The notes beneath the pieces were generated by a model. The model made no database searches and was not told the origin of the DNA. It saw only the letters and a program-made list of their open reading frames with translations. Below are positions 35,101-46,755 of a stretch of 64,000 nt of DNA, one piece after another. Position 1 is the stretch's first letter. Each line of letters starts with the position of its first letter. Position numbers and translations under genes: made by a program. The stretch lies in the NCBI RefSeq assembly GCF_038502225.1, contig NC_091325.1, positions 26,941,411 through 27,005,410 of the forward strand. The letters run 5' to 3'. The stretch is from Cherax quadricarinatus (Eukaryota > Arthropoda > Malacostraca > Decapoda > Parastacidae).

Positions 35101-37867
35101 TGGTTGCTGAGAGTATTGTCAGGTGGTTGTTAAGAGCACTGTCAGGTGGTAGTTGAGAGCACTGTCAGGTGGTTGCTGAGAGCACTGTCAGGTGGTTGCT
35201 AAGAGCACTGTCAGGGGGTTGCTGAGAGCACTGTCAGGTGGTTGCTGAGAGCACTGTCAGGTGGTTGCTAAGAGCACTGTCAGGTGGTTGTTGAGAGCAC
35301 TGTCAGGTGGTTGCTGAGAGCACTGTCAGGTGGTTGCTAAGAGCACTGTCAGGTGGTTGTTGAGAACTCTGTCAGGTGGTTGTTGAGAGCACTGTCAGGT
35401 GGTTGCTAAGAGCACTGTCAGGTGGTTGCTGAGAGCACTGTCAGGTGGTTGTTGAGAGCACTGTCAGGTGGTTGCTGGGAGCACTCTGAGGTGGTTGCTA
35501 AGAGCACAGTCAGGTTGTTGCTAAGAGCACTGTCAGGTGGTTGCCGAGAGCACTGTCAGGTGGTTGTTAAGAGCACTGTCAGGTGGTTGCTGAGAGCATT
35601 GTCAGGTTGTTCCTGAGAGCACTGTCAGGTGGTTGTTGAGAGCACTGTCATGTGGTTGCTAAGATCACTGTCAGGTGGTTGCTAAGAGCACTGTCAGGTG
35701 GTTGCTGAGAGCACTGTCAGAGGGTTGCTGAGAGCACTGTTAGGTGGTTTCCGAGAGCACTGTCAGGTGGTTGGTGAGAGCACTGTCAGGTGGTTGCTGA
35801 GAGCACTGTCAGGTGGTTGCTGAGAGCACTGTCAGGTGATTGGTGAGAGCACTGTCAGGTGGTTGTTGAGAGCACTGTCAGGTGGTTGCTGAGAGCACTG
35901 TCAGGTGGTTGCTGAGAGCACTGTCATGTGGTTTCTGGGAGCAATGTCTGGTGGTTGCTGAGAGCACTGTCAGGTGGTTGCTAAGAACACTGTCGGGTGG
36001 TTGCTGAGAGCACTGTCAGGTAGTTGCTAAGAGCACTGTCAGGTAGTTGCTAAGAGCACTGTCAGGTGGTTGCTACGAGCACTGTCAGGTGGTTGCTGAG
36101 AGCACTGTCAGGTGGTTGCTGAGAGCACTGTCAGGTGGTTGCTAATAGCACTGTCAGGTGGTTGCTAAGAGCACTGTCAGGTGGTTGCTGAGAGCACTGT
36201 CAGGTAGTTGCTAAGAGCACTGTCAGGTGGTTGTTGAGAGCACTGTCAGGTGGTTGCTGAGAGCACTGTCATGTGGTTGCTGAGAGCACTGTCATGTGGT
36301 TGTTGAGAGCACTCAGGTGGCTGCTAAGAGCACTGTCAGGTGGTTGCTGAGATCACTCTCAGGTGGTTGTTGAGAGCACTGTCAGGTGGTTGCTGAGACC
36401 ACTGTCAGGTGGTTGTTGAGAGCACTGTCAGATGGTTGCTGAGAGCACTCTCAGGTGGTTGCTGAGAGCACTGTCAGGTGGTTGCTAAGAGCACTGTCAG
36501 GTGGTTGCTGAGAGCACTGTCAGGTGGTTGCTGAGAGCACTGTCAGGTGGTTGTTGAGAGCACTGTCAGGTGGTTGTTGAGAGCACTGTCAGGTGGTTGC
36601 TAAAAGCACTGTCAGGTGGTTGCTGAGAGCACTGTCAGGTGGTTGCTGAGAGCTCTGTCAGGTGGTTGTTGAGAGCACTGTCAGGTGGTTGCTGAGAGCA
36701 CTGTCAGGTGGTTGTTGAGAGCACTGTCAGGTGGTTGTTGAGAGCACTCAGGTGGCTGCTAAGATCACTGTCAGGTGGTTGCTGAGATCACTCTCAGGTG
36801 GTTGTTGAGAGCACTGTCAGGCGGTTGCTGAGAGAACTGTCAGGTGGATGTTGAGAGCACTGTCATGTGATTGCTGAGAGCACTCTCAGGTGGTTGCTAA
36901 GAGCAATGTCAGGTGGTTGCTAAGAGCACTGTCAGGTGGTTGCTAAGGGCACTGTCAGGTGGTTGCTGAGAGCACTGTCAATTGGTTGCTAAGAGCACTG
37001 TCAGGTGGTTTTTGAGAGCATTGTCAGGTGGTTGTTGAGAGCACTGTCAGGTGGTTGCTGAGAACACTGTCAGGTGGTTGTTGAGAGCACTGTCAGGTGG
37101 TTGCTGAGAACACTGTCAGGTGGTTGCTGAGAGCACTGTCAGGTTGTTGTTGAGAGCACTGTCAGGTGGTTGCTGAGAACACTGTCAGGTGGTTGTTGAG
37201 AGCACTGTCAGGTGGTTGCTAAGAGCACTGTCAGGTGGATGCTGAGAGCACTGTCAGGTGGTTGCTGAGAGCACTGCCAGGTGGTTGCTGAGAGCACTGT
37301 CAGGTGGTTGTTGAGAGCACTGTCAGGTGGTTGCTAAGAGCAGTCAGGTGGTTGGTGAGAGCACTGTCAGGTGGTTGTTGAGAGCACTCATGTGGCTGCT
37401 AAGAGCACTGTCATGTGGTTGCTGAGATCACTCTCAGGTGGTTGTTGAGAGCACTGTCAGGTGGTTGTTAAGAGCACAGTCAGGTGGTTGCTGAGAGCAC
37501 TGTCAGGTGGTTGCTGAGAGCACTGTCATGTGGTTGTTGAGAGCACTGTCAGGTGGTTGCTAAGAGCACTGTCAGGTGGTTGCTGAGAGCACTGTTAGGT
37601 GGTTGCTAAGAGCACTGTCAGGTGGTTGCTGAGAGCACTGTCAGGTGGTTGCTGAGAGCACTGTCTGATTGTTGTTGAGAGCACTGTCAGGTGGTTGCTG
37701 AGAGCACTCTCCAGTGGTTGCTAAGAGCACTGTCAGGTGGTTGCTAAGAGCACTGTCTTGTGGTTGCCGAGAGCACTGTCAGGTGGTTGTTAAGACCACT
37801 GTCAGGTGGTTGCTGAGAGCACTGTCAGGTTGTTGCTGAGAGCACTGTCAGGTGGTTGTTGAGAGCA

Positions 37868-38095
37868 CTCAGGTGGCTGCTAAGAGCACTGTCAGGTGGT
37901 TGCTGGGAGCACTGTCAGGTGGTTGCTAAGAGCAGTCAGGGGGTTGCTGAGAGCACTGTCAGGTGGTTGTTGAGAGCACTCAGGTGGCTGCTAAGAGCAC
38001 TGTCAGGTGGTTGCTGGGAGCACTGTCAGGTGGTTGCTAAGAGCAGTCAGGGGGTTGCTGAGAGCACTGTCAGGTGGTTGTTGAGAGCACTCAGG
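37868..38095. repeat. Recent duplication of about 110 bp in the 23-bp array
   Basis: The five-monomer string running from CAGGTGGCTGCTAAG through GTTGCTGGGAGCACTG and AGCAGTCAGGGGG to TTGTTGAGAGCACT is repeated twice in succession with almost no difference. Confidence 0.8.
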
Positions 38096-41000
38096 TGGTT
38101 GCTAAGAGCACTGTCAGGTGGTTGCTGAGAGCACTGTTAGGTGGTTGTTAAGAGCACAGTCAGGTGGTTGCTAAAAGCACTGTCAGGTGGTTGCTGAGAG
38201 CACTGTCAGGTGGTTGCTAAGAGCACTGTCAGGTGGTTGCTTAGAGCACTGTCAGGTGGTTGCTGAGAGCACTGTCAGGTGGTTGCTAAGAGCACTGTCA
38301 GGTGGTTGTTGAGAGCACTGTCAGGTGGTTGCTGAGAGCACTGTCAGGTGGTTGCTAAGAGGACTGTCAGGTGGTTGTTGAGAACTCTGTCAGGTGGTTG
38401 TTGAGAGCACTGTCAGGTTGTTGCTAAGAGCACTGTCAGGTGGTTGCTGAGAGCATTGTCAGGTGGTTGTTTAGAGCACTGTCAGGTGGTTGCTAAGAGC
38501 ACTCTCAGGTGGTTGCTAAGAGCACTGTCAGGTGGTTGCTAAGAGCACTGTCAGGTGGTTGCTGAGAGCACTGTCAGGTGGTTGCTAAGAGCACTGTCAG
38601 GTGGATGCCGAGAGCACTGTCAGGTGGTTGCTAAGAGCACTGTCAGGTGGTTGCTGAGAGCACTGTCAGGTTGTTGCTGAGAGCACTGTCAGGTGGTTGT
38701 TGAGAGCACTGTCATGTGGTTGCTAAGATCACTGTCAGGTGGTTGCTAAGAGCACTGTCAGGTGGTTGCTGAGAGCACTGTCAGGGGGTTGCTGAGAGCA
38801 CTGTCAGGTGGTTTCCGAGAGCAATGTCAGGTGGTTGGTGAGAGCACTGTCAGGTGGTTGCTGAGAGCACTGTCAGGTGGTTCCTGAGAGCACTGTCAGG
38901 TGGTTGGTGAGAGCACTGTCAGGTGGTTGTTGAGAGCACTGTCAGATGGTTGCTGAGAGCACTGTCAGGTGGTTGCTGAGAGCACTGTCAGGTGGTTGTT
39001 GAGAGCACTGGCAGGTGGTTGTTGAGAGCACTGTCAGGTGGTTGTTGAGAGCACTCAGGTGGCTGCTAAGATCACTGTCAGGTGGTTGCTGAGATCACTC
39101 TCAGGTGGTTGTTGAGAGCACTGTCAGGTGGTTGCTGAGAGCACTGTCAGGTTGTTGTTGAGAGCACTGTCATGTGATTGCTGAGAGCACTCTCAGGTGG
39201 TTGCTAAGAGCACTGTCAGGTGGTTGCTAAGAGCACTGTCAGGTGGTTGCTAAGAGCACTGTCATTTGGTTGCTGAGAGCACTGTCAATTGGTTGCTAAG
39301 GGCACTGTCAGGTGGTTTTTGAGAGCACTGTCAGGTGGTTGTTGAGAGCACTGTCAGGTGGGTGCTGAGCGCACTGTCAGGTGGTTGGTGAGAGCACTGT
39401 TAGGTCGTTGTTGAGAGCACTGTCAGGTGGTTGTTGAGAGCACTGTCAGGTGGTTGCTAAAAGCACTGTCAGGTGGTTGCTGAGAGCACTGTCAGGTGGT
39501 TGCTAAGAGCACTGTCAGGTGGTTGCTGAGAGCACTGTCAGGTGGTTGCTGAGAACACTGTCAGGTGGTTGTTGAGAGCACTGTCAGGTGGTTGCTAAGA
39601 CCACTGTCAGGTGGTTGCTGAGAGCACTGTCAGGTGGTTGCTGAGAGCACTGTCAGGTGGTTGCTGAGAGCACTGTCAGGTGGTTGTTGAGAGCACTGTC
39701 AGGTGGTTGCTAAGAGCACTGTCAGGTGGTTGCTGAGAGCACTGTCAGGTGGTTGCTAAGAGCACTGTCAGGTGGTTGCTGAGAGCTCTGTCAGGTGGTT
39801 GCTGAGAGCACTGTCAGGTGGTTGTTGAGAGCACTGTCAGGTGGTTGCTAAAAGCACTGTCAGGTGGTTGCTGAGAGCACTGTCAGGTGGTTGCTAAGAG
39901 CACTGTCAGGTGGTTGCTGAGAGCACTGTCAGGTGGTTTCTGAGAGCACTGTCAGGTGGTTGTTGAGAGCACTGTCAGGTGGTTGCTGAGAGCACTGTCA
40001 GGTGCTTGCTGAGAGCACTCTCAGGTGGTTGTTGAGAGCACTCTCAGGTGGTTGCTGAGAGCACTGTCAGGTGGTTTCTAAAAGCACTGTCAGGTGGTTG
40101 CTGAGAGCACTGTCAGGTGGTTGCTAAGAGCACTGTCAGGTGGTTGCTGAGAGCACTGTCAGGTGGTTTCTGAGAGCACCGTCAGGTGGTTGTTGAGAGT
40201 ACTGTGAGGTGGTTGCTGAGAGCACTGACAGGTGGTTGCTGAGAGCACTGTCAGGTGGTTGTTGAGAGCACTGTCAGGTGGTTGCTGAGAGCACTGTCAG
40301 GTGGTTGCTAAAAGCACTGTCAGGTGGTTGCTGAGAGCACTGTCAGGTGGTTGCTAAGAGCACTGTCAGGTGGTTGCTGAGAGCACTGTCAGGTGGTTGC
40401 TGAGAGCACTGTCAGGTGGTTGCTAAGACCACTGTCAGGTGGTTGTTGAGAGAACTGTCAGGTGGTTGCTAAGAGCACTGTCACGTGGTTGCTGAGAGCA
40501 CTGTCAGGTGGTTGTTAAGAGCACTGTCAGGTGGTTGCTGAGAGCACTGTCAGGTTGTTGCTGAGAGCACTGTCAGGTGGTTGCTGAGAGCACTGTCATG
40601 TGGTTGCTAGGAGCACTGTCAGGTGGTTGCTAAGAGCACTGTCAGGTGGTTGCTGAGAGCACTGTCAGGTGGTTGCTAAGAGCACTGTCAGGTGGTTGCT
40701 GAGAGCACTGTCAGGTGGTTGCTAAGAGCACTGTCAGGTGGTTGTTGAGAGGACTGTCAGGTGGTTGTTGAGAGCACTGTCAGGTGGTTGCTAAAAGGAC
40801 TGTCAGGTGGTTGCTGAGAGCACTGTCAGGTGGTTGCTAAGAGCACTGTCAGGTGGTTGCTGAGAACACTGTCAGGTGGTTGTTGAGAGCACTGTCAGGT
40901 GGTTGCTAAGACCACTGTCAGGTGGTTGCTGAGAGCACTGTCAGGTGGTTGCTGAGAGCACTGTCAGGTGGTTGCTGAGAGCACTGTCAGGTGGTTGTTG

Positions 41001-42287
41001 AGAGTACTGTCAGGTGGTTGCTAAGTGCACTGTCAGGTGGTTGCTGAGAGCACTGTCAGGTGGTTGCTAAGAGCACTGTCAGGTGGTTGTTGAGAGCACT
41101 GTCAGGTGGTTGTTGACAGCACTGTCAGGTGATTGCTGAGAGCACTGTCAGGTGGTTGCTGAGAGCACTGTCAGGTGGTTGCTGAGAGCACTGTCATGTG
41201 GTTGCTAAGAGCACTGTCAGGTGGTTGCTGAGAGCACTGTCAGGTGGTTGCTGAGAGCACTGTCAGGTGGTTGCTGAGAGCACTGTCAGGTGGTTGCTGA
41301 GAGCACTGTCAGGTGGTTGCTAAGAACACTGTGAGGTAGTTGCTGAGAGCACTGTCAGGTGGTTGCTGAGAGCACTGTCAGATGGTTGCTGAGAGCACTG
41401 TCAGGTGGTTGCTGAGAATACTGTCAGGTGGTTGCTAAGAGCAGTCTCAGGTGGTTGCTAAGAGCACTGTGAGGTGGTTGCTAAGAGCACTGTCAGGTGG
41501 TTGCTGAGAGCACTGTCAGGTGGTTGCTGAGAGCACTGTCAGGTGGTTGCTAAGAGCACTGTCAGGTGGTTGCTGAGAGCACTGTCAGGTGGTTTCTGAG
41601 AGTACTGTCAGGTGGTTGCTGAGAGCACTGTCAGGTGGTTGCTGAGAGATCTGTCAGGTCGTTGCTGAGAGCACTGTCAGGTGGTTGCTGAGAGCACTGT
41701 CAGGTGGTTTCCAAGAGCACTGTCAGGGGGTTGCTGAGAGCACTGTCAGGTGGTTGCTGAGAGCACTGTCAATTGGTTGCTGAGAACACTGTCAGGTGGT
41801 TGCTAAAGCACTGTCAGGCGGTTGCTGAGAGCACTGTCAGGTAGTTGCTAAGAGCACTGTTAGGTAGTTGCTAAGAGCACTGTCAGGTGGTTGCTGAGAG
41901 CACTGTCAGGTGGTTACTGAGGCCACTGTCAGGTGGTTGCTGAGAGCACTGTCAGGTGGTTGCTAAGAGCACTGTCATGTGGTTGCTGAGAGCACTGTCA
42001 GGTGGTTGCTGAGAGCACTGTCAAATGGTTTCTTAGAGCACTGTCAGGTGGTTGCTGAGAGCACTGTCAGGTGGTTGCTGAGAGCACTGTCAGGTGGTTG
42101 CTAAGAGCACTGTCAGGTGGTTGCTGAGAGCACTGTCAGGTGGTTGCTAAGAGCACTGTCAGGTGGTTGCTGAGAGCACTGTCAGGTGGTTGCTAAGAGC
42201 ACTGTCAGGTGGTTGCTAAGAGCACTGTCAGGTGGTTGCTGAGAGCACTGTCAGGTGGTTGCTGAGAGCACTGTCAGGTAGTTGCTG

Positions 42288-42909
42288 GCAGTGACATTCA
42301 CCTCCGGTGAGTAACAACATACTCGTCTCATCACTGTTGTATGCCAACATGTAACTAACATACTCTCTAGTTAAATTCTAATATTATTTGATTTTGATAC
42401 CATTCAAAGATTAAAGAAGAGTAAAGAAATTTGTGATAATACTTTAGTAAGTTTGTGATTTCTTAAATTATAACTGAAATAAAACTCAGAATTTTAATTG
42501 TTTATTTAACAAATGTTAGTAAATGTTAAAAGTGATTTCATATAGCATTTTTAATAAGTGTTTCCTTGTAGATGATCGTCCTTAAATACCAGAGTTTACT
42601 ATACAAATAACATGAGAAAAACAATACACGATCTAAGACTAATTACGTGCATAGAAAAAGATATTGTAACACCATAGACGTGGCGCTATCTGTAACATGG
42701 TAACATACTTCTAAAAGCACTATACAAGGGTACAAATTATTCTGCGCTTAAGAATAAAGTTGCAATTCCGTGGCCGGAACAATTTACGAATAACTCGAAC
42801 TTAAGAAATTCTGAGAAGAGACTTGTGACGACGTATCGGTCAGTGTTGTGCCTCTGTTATGCTTCTAAGACAGGAGAATAAAAGAAGAATGGAAGAGGGA
42901 AGAGGAAGA
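42288..42909. other. Unassigned sequence right of the minisatellite
   Basis: AT-rich, with no coding region or repeat that I recognise. It separates the 23-bp array from the trinucleotide array. Confidence 0.45.
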
Positions 42910-43770
42910 AAGTAGTAGTGGTAGAAATGGTAATAGTTGTAGTGGTACTAAAGGTAGAAGTAGCGGAAGTAAAGTTGTAGTAGCAGAAGTAGTAGTAGTA
43001 CTAGTAGTAGTAGTAGTAGTAATAATAGTAGTAGCAGTAATAGTAATAGTAGAAGTAGCAGTAATAGTAAGAGTAGTAGTAGCAGCAACAGTAATAGTAG
43101 TAGTAGCAGTAATAGTAATAGTAGCAGTAGCAGTAATAGTAATAGTAGTAGTAGCAGCAATAGTAATAGTAGTAGTAGCAGTAATAGTAATAGTAGTAGT
43201 AGTAGCAATAATAGTAGTAGCAGTAATAGCAATAGTAGTAGTAGCAGCAATAGTAAGAGCATTAGTGGTGGTAGTAGTAATAATAGTAAGAGCATTAGTA
43301 GCAGTAGTAGTAGTAATAGTAAGAGCAATAGTAGTAGTAGCAATAATAGTAAAAGTATTCGTAGTAGCAGTAGTAGCAATAGTAGTAGTAGCAGTAATAG
43401 TAATAGTAGTAGTAGCAGCAATAGTAATAGTAGTAGTAGCAGTAATAGCAAGAACATTAATAGTAGTAGTAGCAGTAGCAGTAATAGCAAGAGCATTAAT
43501 AGTAGTAGTAGAAGCAGTAATAGTAAAAACATTAGTAGTAGTAGTAGCAATAGCAGCAGTAGTAGTAAGAGCATTATTAGTAGTAATAAGAGCATTAATA
43601 GTAATAGTAGTAGTAAGAGCATTAGTAGTAGTAGTAACAGTAGTAGTAGTAGTAGTAATAGTAGTAGTAGTAATAGTAGTAGTAGTAATAGTAGTAGTAG
43701 TAGTAATAGTAGTAGTAGAAGTAATAGTAGTAGCACTAGTAGTAGTAGTAATAGTAGTAGCAGTAATAGT
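42910..43770. repeat. AGT/AGC/AAT trinucleotide array
   Basis: A long trinucleotide tract of AGT units interrupted in a regular way by AGC and AAT units (GTAGTAGCAGTAATAGTAAT and similar). The first 60 bp are degenerate and the core is from about 42975. A minus-strand frame of 288 codons that is almost pure leucine, and a plus-strand valine/isoleucine/alanine frame, are consequences of the repeat and not genes. Confidence 0.95.
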
Positions 43771-43937
43771 ACAGAATTAATGATAATGGCAGACACCAGC
43801 AATAACAGTTGCAAGATACATTATGAGAAAGTTCAACTAATCATGGAGGAACAACATTGTATCTAATAATTTAGCAACATTTGTGATGTTAGGAAACTTA
43901 CTTTGACACGTTTCGTTTATCAGGAGATTTTTTCAGT

Positions 43938-46188
43938 CTGCTGATGAACGTTTCAATCTCCTGATGAGCGTTTCAATCTCGTGATGAACGTTTCAATCTC
44001 ATTATGAACGTTTTAATTTCCTGATGGACGTTTTAATCTCCAGATGAACGTTTCAATCTCCTGATGAACGTTTTAATCTTCTGATGAATGTTTTAATCTT
44101 CTGATGAACGTTTCAATCTCCTAATGAACGTTTCAGTCTCCTAATGAAGGTTTTAATCTCATGATGAACGTTTTAATCTCCCGATGAACGTTTCAATCTC
44201 CTAATGAATGTTTTAATCTGATGAACGTTTCAACCTTCTGATTAACGTTTTAATCTGACAAACGTTTCAATCTCCAGATGAACGTTTAAATCTCCTGATG
44301 AACATTTCAACCTTCTGATGAACGTTTCAATCTCATGAACGTTTCAATCTTCTGATGAACGTTTTAATCTGATGAACGTTTCAATCTCCTGATGAACGTT
44401 TCAATCTCCTGATGAGCGTTTCAATCTCCTGATGAACGTTTCAACCTTCTGATGAACGTTTTAATCTCCTGATGAGTGTTTAAATCTCCTGATGAACGTT
44501 TCAATCTTCTGACAAACGTTTCAACCTTCTGATGAACGTTTCAATCTCCTGATGAACGTTTCAATCTTCTGATAAACGTTTCAACCTTCTGATGAACGTT
44601 TCAATCTCCTGATGAACGTTTCAATCTTCTGATAAACGTTTCAACCATCTGATGAACGTTTTAATCTCCTGATGAACGTTTCAATCTCCTGATGAACATT
44701 TCAATCTCCTGATGAACGTTTCAATCTCCTGATGAACGTTTCAATCCCCAGACGAACGTTTAAATCTCCTGATGAACGTTTCAATTTCCTGATGAACGTT
44801 TTAATCTCCTGATGAACGTTTTAATCTCCTGATGAACGTATCAATCTTCTGATAAACGTTTGAGTCTTCTGATGAACGTTTTAATCTCCTGATGAACGTT
44901 TCAATCTCCTGATGAACGTTTCAGTGTCCTGATGAACGTTTCGATCTCCAGATGAACGTTGAAATCTCCTGATGAACGTTTCAATTTCCTGATGAACGTT
45001 TCAATCTCCTGATGAACGTTTTAATCTCCTGATGAACGTTTCAATCTCCTGATGAACGTTTCAGTGTCCTGATGAACGTTTCGATCTCCAGATGAACGTT
45101 GAAATCTCCTGATGAACGTTTCAATTTCCTGATGAACGTTTCAATCTCCTGATGAACGTTTTAATCTCCTGATGAACGTTTCAATTTCCTGATGAACGTT
45201 TCAATCTCCTGATGAACGTTTTAATCTCCTGATGAACGTTTCAATCTCCTAATGAACATTTCAATGTCCTCATGAACGTTTCAATCTCCTGATGAACGTT
45301 TTAATCTCCTAATGAACATTTCAATGTCCTCATGAACGTTTCAATCTCCTGATGAACGTTTCAATCTCCTAATGAACATTTCAATGTCCTCATGAACGTT
45401 TCAATCTCCTAATGAACATTTCAATGTCCTCATGAACGTTTCAATCTCCTGATGAACGTTTCAATCTCCTAATGAACATTTCAATGTCCTCATGAACGTT
45501 TCAATGTACTGATTAGCGTTTCAATCTCCTGATGAACGTTTCAATCTCCTAATGAACATTTCAATCTCCTGATGAACGTTTCAATCTCCTGATGAACGTT
45601 TAAACCTTCTGATAAACGTTTTAATCTCCTGATGAGCGTTTCAATCTCCTGATGAACGTTTCAATGTCCTCATGAACGTTTTAATCTCCTGATGAGTGTT
45701 TCAATCTCCTGATGAACGTTTCAATCTCTAGACGAACGTTTAAATCTCCCGATGAACGTTTCAATTTCGTGATGAACGTTTCAATCTTCTGATGAACGCT
45801 TCAATCTTCTGATGAACGTTTCAATTTCCTTGTGAACGTTTCATTCTCCTTATGAACGTTTCAATCTCCTGATGAACGTTTCAATCTCCTGATAAACGTT
45901 TCAATCTCTTGATGAACGTTTCAATTTTCTGATAAACGTTTCAATCTCCCGATGAACGTTTCAATCTCTTGATAAACGTTTCAATCTCCTGATGAACGTT
46001 TGAACCTCCTGATGAACGTTTCAATCTCCTGATGAACGTTTCAATGTACTGATTAGCGTTTCAATCTCCTGATGAACGTTTGAACCTCCTGATGAACGTT
46101 TCAATCTCCTGATGAACGTTTCAATGTACTGATTAGCGTTTCAATCCCCTGATGAACGTTTCAATCTCCTGATGAACGTTTCAATCTA
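43938..46188. repeat. 20-bp satellite, consensus CTCCTGATGAACGTTTCAAT
   Basis: About 112 head-to-tail copies of the 20-bp unit. Local higher-order structure is visible. A block with GTGTCCTGATGAACGTTTCG, then CTCCAGATGAACGTTGAAA, occurs at about 44923 and 45063 (140 bp apart). From about 45240 to 45490 an AATGAACATTTCAATGTCCT unit alternates with standard units. Left of the array, at about 43921-43929, CAGGAGATT reads as the reverse complement of the unit's ATCTCCTG, so the array may have grown beside a short inverted copy. Sequence at 43771-43937 is otherwise unassigned. Confidence 0.95.
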
Positions 46189-46379
46189 GGAGATGCGTAT
46201 TTAAATAATAAATTTTTCAGTATTATATGTCTGTCGTTGCTAGTTCTGAATTACTTGCAAAGCTAACATTAGGCCTGATGTACCGACCCACAAATCTAAG
46301 CAGTGGCCAATGTGAGCCTCTGTGGGAGGCAACTGTCAAGGCATCTAGATGGAAAAATGTTGTTTTAATGAGACACCTT

Positions 46380-46380
<1 letters not shown>
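46189..46380. other. Short unassigned sequence
   Basis: An open plus-strand frame crosses it, but no domain is recognisable. It may be host intron or part of an old transposon. Confidence 0.35.
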
Positions 46381-46419
<39 letters not shown>

Positions 46420-46480
46420 TCACTTACACTCTCACTCTCACACTCTCTTTCAGTGTCTCACACACACACACTCTCTCTCT
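46381..46480. repeat. (TC)n/(CA)n microsatellite
   Basis: CT-rich dinucleotide tract with a short CA run. On the minus strand it lies just downstream of the candidate exon's splice donor, so it would be the start of an intron. Confidence 0.9.
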
Positions 46481-46483
46481 TAC

Positions 46484-46628
46484 CTTCTCCGGACGTATTT
46501 TATATTCTGGGACCTTCTCAAACGCCTTGTCAAAGTCTTCTTTTGTTCTGATCTTGGTACGGAAGAGGTCAAGTGCCTGGGCCGGGGCCTTGACCACCGT
46601 CAGCATGTCCTCTAGTTTGATTGTCATT
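46484..46628 (-). CDS. Candidate host exon, unidentified product
   Basis: On the minus strand a stretch of 145 bp is bounded by an acceptor-like TGGTTTGCAG and a consensus donor (GAGAAG/GTAAGA). It reads one leading base and then 48 codons exactly to the donor, starting with an ATG: MTIKLEDMLTVVKAPAQALD, then LFRTKIRTKEDFDKAF, then EKVPEYKIRPEK. Codons are G/C-rich at third positions, unlike the surrounding AT-rich repeats, and the residue composition is that of an ordinary soluble protein with charged helical stretches. I do not recognise the family. The same frame stays open upstream and would give a hydrophobic leader (MLLIRISLPLLLILVTMVC). However, that leader's first codons overlap the target duplication of the adjacent LINE (46673-46753), so I prefer the acceptor. 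It could also be a chance open frame. Confidence 0.4.
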
Positions 46629-46672
46629 CTGCAAACCATGGTAACTAGAATGAGCAACAAGGGTAAACTAAT

Positions 46673-46753
46673 TCTGATTAACAACATATCTCTAGTACAT
46701 GAAATGGGCTGAGGCAAAACTAGTTATGTGGGAAAACAGAGACATATGACGAT
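46673..46753 (+). repeat. 81-bp target-site duplication, left copy
   Basis: This 81-bp sequence, starting TCTGATTAACAACATATCTC and ending ATGACGAT, recurs at 50194-50274 directly after a poly(A) run, with 6 mismatches (about 93% identity). It brackets the LINE insertion. Confidence 0.75.
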
Positions 46754-46755
46754 AC

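Larger units (their letters stand above)
12610..42287. repeat. Giant 23-bp minisatellite array (about 1,290 copies)
   Basis: The monomer is GGTGGTTGCTGAGAGCACTG plus TCA (23 bp), repeated without interruption for about 29.7 kb. The commonest variants alter the middle (GCTAAGAG, GTTGAGAG) or shorten the unit: ...GAGCACTCAGG lacks GT, and ...AAGAGCAGTCAGG lacks three bases. A 24-bp unit with GGTTTGCTAAG recurs. The left end is crisp at AATATCTAA/GGTGGTTACTG and the right end is crisp at GGTAGTTGCTGGCAGTGACA. Divergence is lowest near the left end and rises in the interior. No open frame longer than about 90 codons occurs because 23 is not a multiple of 3; short frames such as LLRALSGGC are artefacts. 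The array contains no spacers, so it is not a CRISPR array, and no transposon interrupts it. Confidence 0.98.

Noticed and set aside
26372..38128. Short open frames (60-90 codons) inside the 23-bp array
   Set aside because: They result from local changes in unit length and read only repeat-encoded LLRALSGGC-type residues.
12610..42287. CRISPR array
   Set aside because: Units are contiguous with no unique spacers, there are no cas genes, and the surroundings are clearly eukaryotic.
42948..43814. A 288-codon poly-leucine membrane protein on the minus strand
   Set aside because: It is only the translation of the AGT/AGC/AAT trinucleotide repeat; the opposite strand gives an equally open valine-rich frame.
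43938..46188. Heat-shock-element array (GAACGTTTC in every 20-bp unit)
   Set aside because: A heat-shock element needs GAA and TTC separated by 2 bases; here the spacing is 3, so the consensus is not met in the standard unit.
46687..46717. Signal-peptide start (MLLIRISLPLLLIL...) for the candidate exon
   Set aside because: The Met codon lies inside the LINE target duplication, and a CAG acceptor directly before the later ATG offers a simpler exon start; kept only as an alternative in that entry.
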